Assembly: GCF_021228125.1 (NCBI RefSeq)
Contig: NZ_JAJQQS010000021.1
Coordinates: 1 to 64,000, forward strand
Length of the DNA stretch: 64,000 nucleotides
Source: Streptomyces albireticuli
GTDB taxonomy: Bacteria; Actinomycetota; Actinomycetes; Streptomycetales; Streptomycetaceae
Reading direction: 5' to 3'
The position numbers and the translations under genes are program-made. Position 1 is the first letter of the stretch, and every line of letters begins with the position of its first letter. Positions 62,678 to 64,000 of the stretch are shown here, in pieces. The notes beneath the pieces are model-generated. The model was given only the letters and a program-made list of their open reading frames with translations. It was not told where the DNA came from and did no database searches.

Positions 62678-63873
62678 GACTGTTCTCCCGGTGGTTCTCG
62701 GTGTGCCCCCGGCGCCGCGGGGGCCCCGCGCAGGGCGAAGCGCGGGAGCGGCTCGGCCGTCCCGTCGAGGACGTCGGCCACATGACGGGCCCAGGCCGGC
62801 CCGTGTTTGAAGCCGTGTCCGGAGTCGCCGCCGACCAGCCAGCCGGCGCGGGTGCCGGGCAGGCGGTCGAGGATGAAGTGCTCGTCGGGCGACCAGGCAT
62901 ACGCGCACTCCTCGCGCCGCTCGACGGGCGCCTCGGCGAGGGCGGGGAAGCGGGTCGTGACGTAGCGCCGCGCGTGCGCGGGGAGTTCGGCGGCGGCCGC
63001 GGAGGCGTCGAGGCGCGCGGGATCCGCCGTGGCACCGTCCGGCACGAGGCGTGCGGGATCCGGCACGACGCCGTACGGCACGAGGTGCGCGGCATCCGGC
63101 ACCACGCCGTCCGGCACGATCTTCACGGTGGCCGCGCCGCCGAGCGCCGGCACGCCGTACATCTCCGCCGAGCGGTCGATCCAGGCGGGCCCGCCGCCCG
63201 TCGCCCAGGGGCCGCGCGCGGTGAGCCAGTAGCTGTCCTGCCGTTCGGAGACGACCCCGGTGAGGCCGGGGAAGAGCGTGGGCAGGGCGGGGCCCACGGC
63301 CCAGACGACCAGGTCGGCGGTGTACGTCCGGCCGTCGACGCGGGCGCCGTCGCCGTCGGGCACGGCGGTGCCCACGGTGGTGCGGACGCCGCGCCGCGCG
63401 GCGGAGGCGGCGAGGGCGCGCATGGCCGTACGGGCCGCGAGCACGGCGCCGCCGGGTTCGTGGACGGCGAAGGAGACATCGTGGGCGGTGAACCCGGGGA
63501 AGCGGCCGGGCAGGGCGGCGGCCGGCACGTGTTCCACGGGGATGCCGAGGTCGCGCAGGGTGTCGAGGCCCGCGCGCTCCCAGCCGGTGTCGGGTCCGGT
63601 GGCGAGCAGCAGCGCTCCGGTGGGGTGGAGGAACCGCTCGCCGGTCTCGGCCTCCAGCTCCCGCCAGAGCGTCCGGGCCCGCCAGGCGGAGCGGGCGTAG
63701 AAGCGGTCGGGGCCGTGGGCGCAGCGCAGGATGCGGGTGTCGGCGTAGGAGGGGCCGCTGCCCGCGCCGGCCGGGCAGGGGTCGACGAGGTGGACGGAAC
63801 GGCCCCGGCCCGCGAGTTCGCGGGCGAGGGACAGGCCGAAGACCCCGGCGCCGATGACGAGTGCGCGGCTCAT
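62674..63873 (-). CDS. Monomeric sarcosine-oxidase-like flavoprotein
   Basis: A 399-aa FAD oxidase: dinucleotide motif VIGAGVFGLSLARELAGRG at 6-24, and Cys323 in EECAYAWSPDEHFILD at the position where monomeric sarcosine oxidase binds FAD covalently. GDSGHGFKHGPAWARHVADVL closes the fold. It likely oxidises an N-methyl or secondary amine, producing formaldehyde or an aldehyde and peroxide. An insert with DPARLVPDG-type repeats (about residues 260-290) is unusual. Coupled to the methyltransferase gene. Confidence 0.87.
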   Translation of the reverse strand: MSRALVIGAGVFGLSLARELAGRGRSVHLVDPCPAGAGSGPSYADTRILRCAHGPDRFYARSAWRARTLWRELEAETGERFLHPTGALLLATGPDTGWERAGLDTLRDLGIPVEHVPAAALPGRFPGFTAHDVSFAVHEPGGAVLAARTAMRALAASAARRGVRTTVGTAVPDGDGARVDGRTYTADLVVWAVGPALPTLFPGLTGVVSERQDSYWLTARGPWATGGGPAWIDRSAEMYGVPALGGAATVKIVPDGVVPDAAHLVPYGVVPDPARLVPDGATADPARLDASAAAAELPAHARRYVTTRFPALAEAPVERREECAYAWSPDEHFILDRLPGTRAGWLVGGDSGHGFKHGPAWARHVADVLDGTAEPLPRFALRGAPAAPGAHREPPGEQS

Positions 63874-63886
63874 GCGCGGGTCCGGG

Positions 63887-64000
63887 TCATCCGCCCATCA
63901 CCCGGGTGTCGATGTCGGCGGGCAGCGGGGTGAAGAAGGTGTGGGGGCCTGGGGCGACGGGGTGGGACCCGGTGCCGGGGAGCTCGGCCCGCGCGGCGTC
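63887..64000 (-). CDS. C-terminal end of an unidentified protein
   Basis: The last 37 codons of a gene entering from the right edge, ending TFFTPLPADIDTRVMGG and TGA, 13 bp before the oxidase ATG. GC at third positions is high and the spacing fits an operon. Too short for family assignment. Confidence 0.6.
   Translation of the reverse strand, partial: DAARAELPGTGSHPVAPGPHTFFTPLPADIDTRVMGG

Overview
The window is a very GC-rich actinobacterial chromosome segment. Gene content and order (type VII secretion genes, then ribF, truB-rbfA-ylxP-infB-ylxR-nusA-rimP, proS, the ispG-rseP-dxr group, gabT and a polyamine locus) point to a Streptomyces or close relative and to the conserved chromosome core. 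No rRNA, tRNA, insertion sequence or phage gene was recognised. Strong third-position GC bias makes very long open frames on the strand opposite most genes; these were left out.

Region 1 (1-13.1 kb) is one side of an ESX / type VII secretion locus. On the minus strand lie a four-gene operon (small helical protein, long WXG100-like substrate, mycosin, WXG100 protein) and an eccB-mycosin pair. Divergently on the plus strand lie eccE, a translationally coupled unknown protein, and a 1102-aa MinD/ParA-like ATPase with a long GGYGYP-repeat region. EccC and EccD are not in the window. Region 2 (13.2-18.5 kb) holds ribF and a trypsin-like/NACHT-type fusion protein.

Region 3 (18.8-26 kb) is the translation/transcription superoperon rimP-nusA-ylxR-infB-ylxP-rbfA-truB, with several intercistronic hairpins and three coupled mini-ORFs in the infB leader. 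Region 4 (26-42.7 kb) carries a lipoprotein/DUF4439 pair, a degenerate aminoglycoside-kinase-like protein, proS, two GNAT acetyltransferases, the MEP-pathway genes dxr and ispG around an rseP-type protease, an acyl-CoA dehydrogenase, a zinc-free quinone-reductase-like enzyme, an aldehyde dehydrogenase and a PucR regulator.

Region 5 (42.8-54.6 kb) has a TraG/VirD4-like membrane ATPase and genes that together fit putrescine to GABA to succinate catabolism: gabT, an amine oxidase-like flavoprotein, a polyamine-type ABC transporter (two permeases and an ATPase, no binding protein beside them) and an aminobutyraldehyde dehydrogenase. Region 6 (54.7-64 kb) is more accessory: two DUF4190 membrane proteins around a NADAR protein, a probable aminodeoxyfutalosine deaminase, a glycerophosphodiesterase, and a minus-strand run of a sarcosine-oxidase-like flavoprotein, a DUF4178-like/methyltransferase fusion, a SIS-domain protein and an EamA exporter.

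Scattered through the intergenic spaces is a family of MITE-like elements (about 13.1, 28.2, 33.1, 40.8 and 55.9 kb) with shared inverted ends and a removable 30-bp internal module, plus several short tandem arrays and many near-perfect terminator hairpins.
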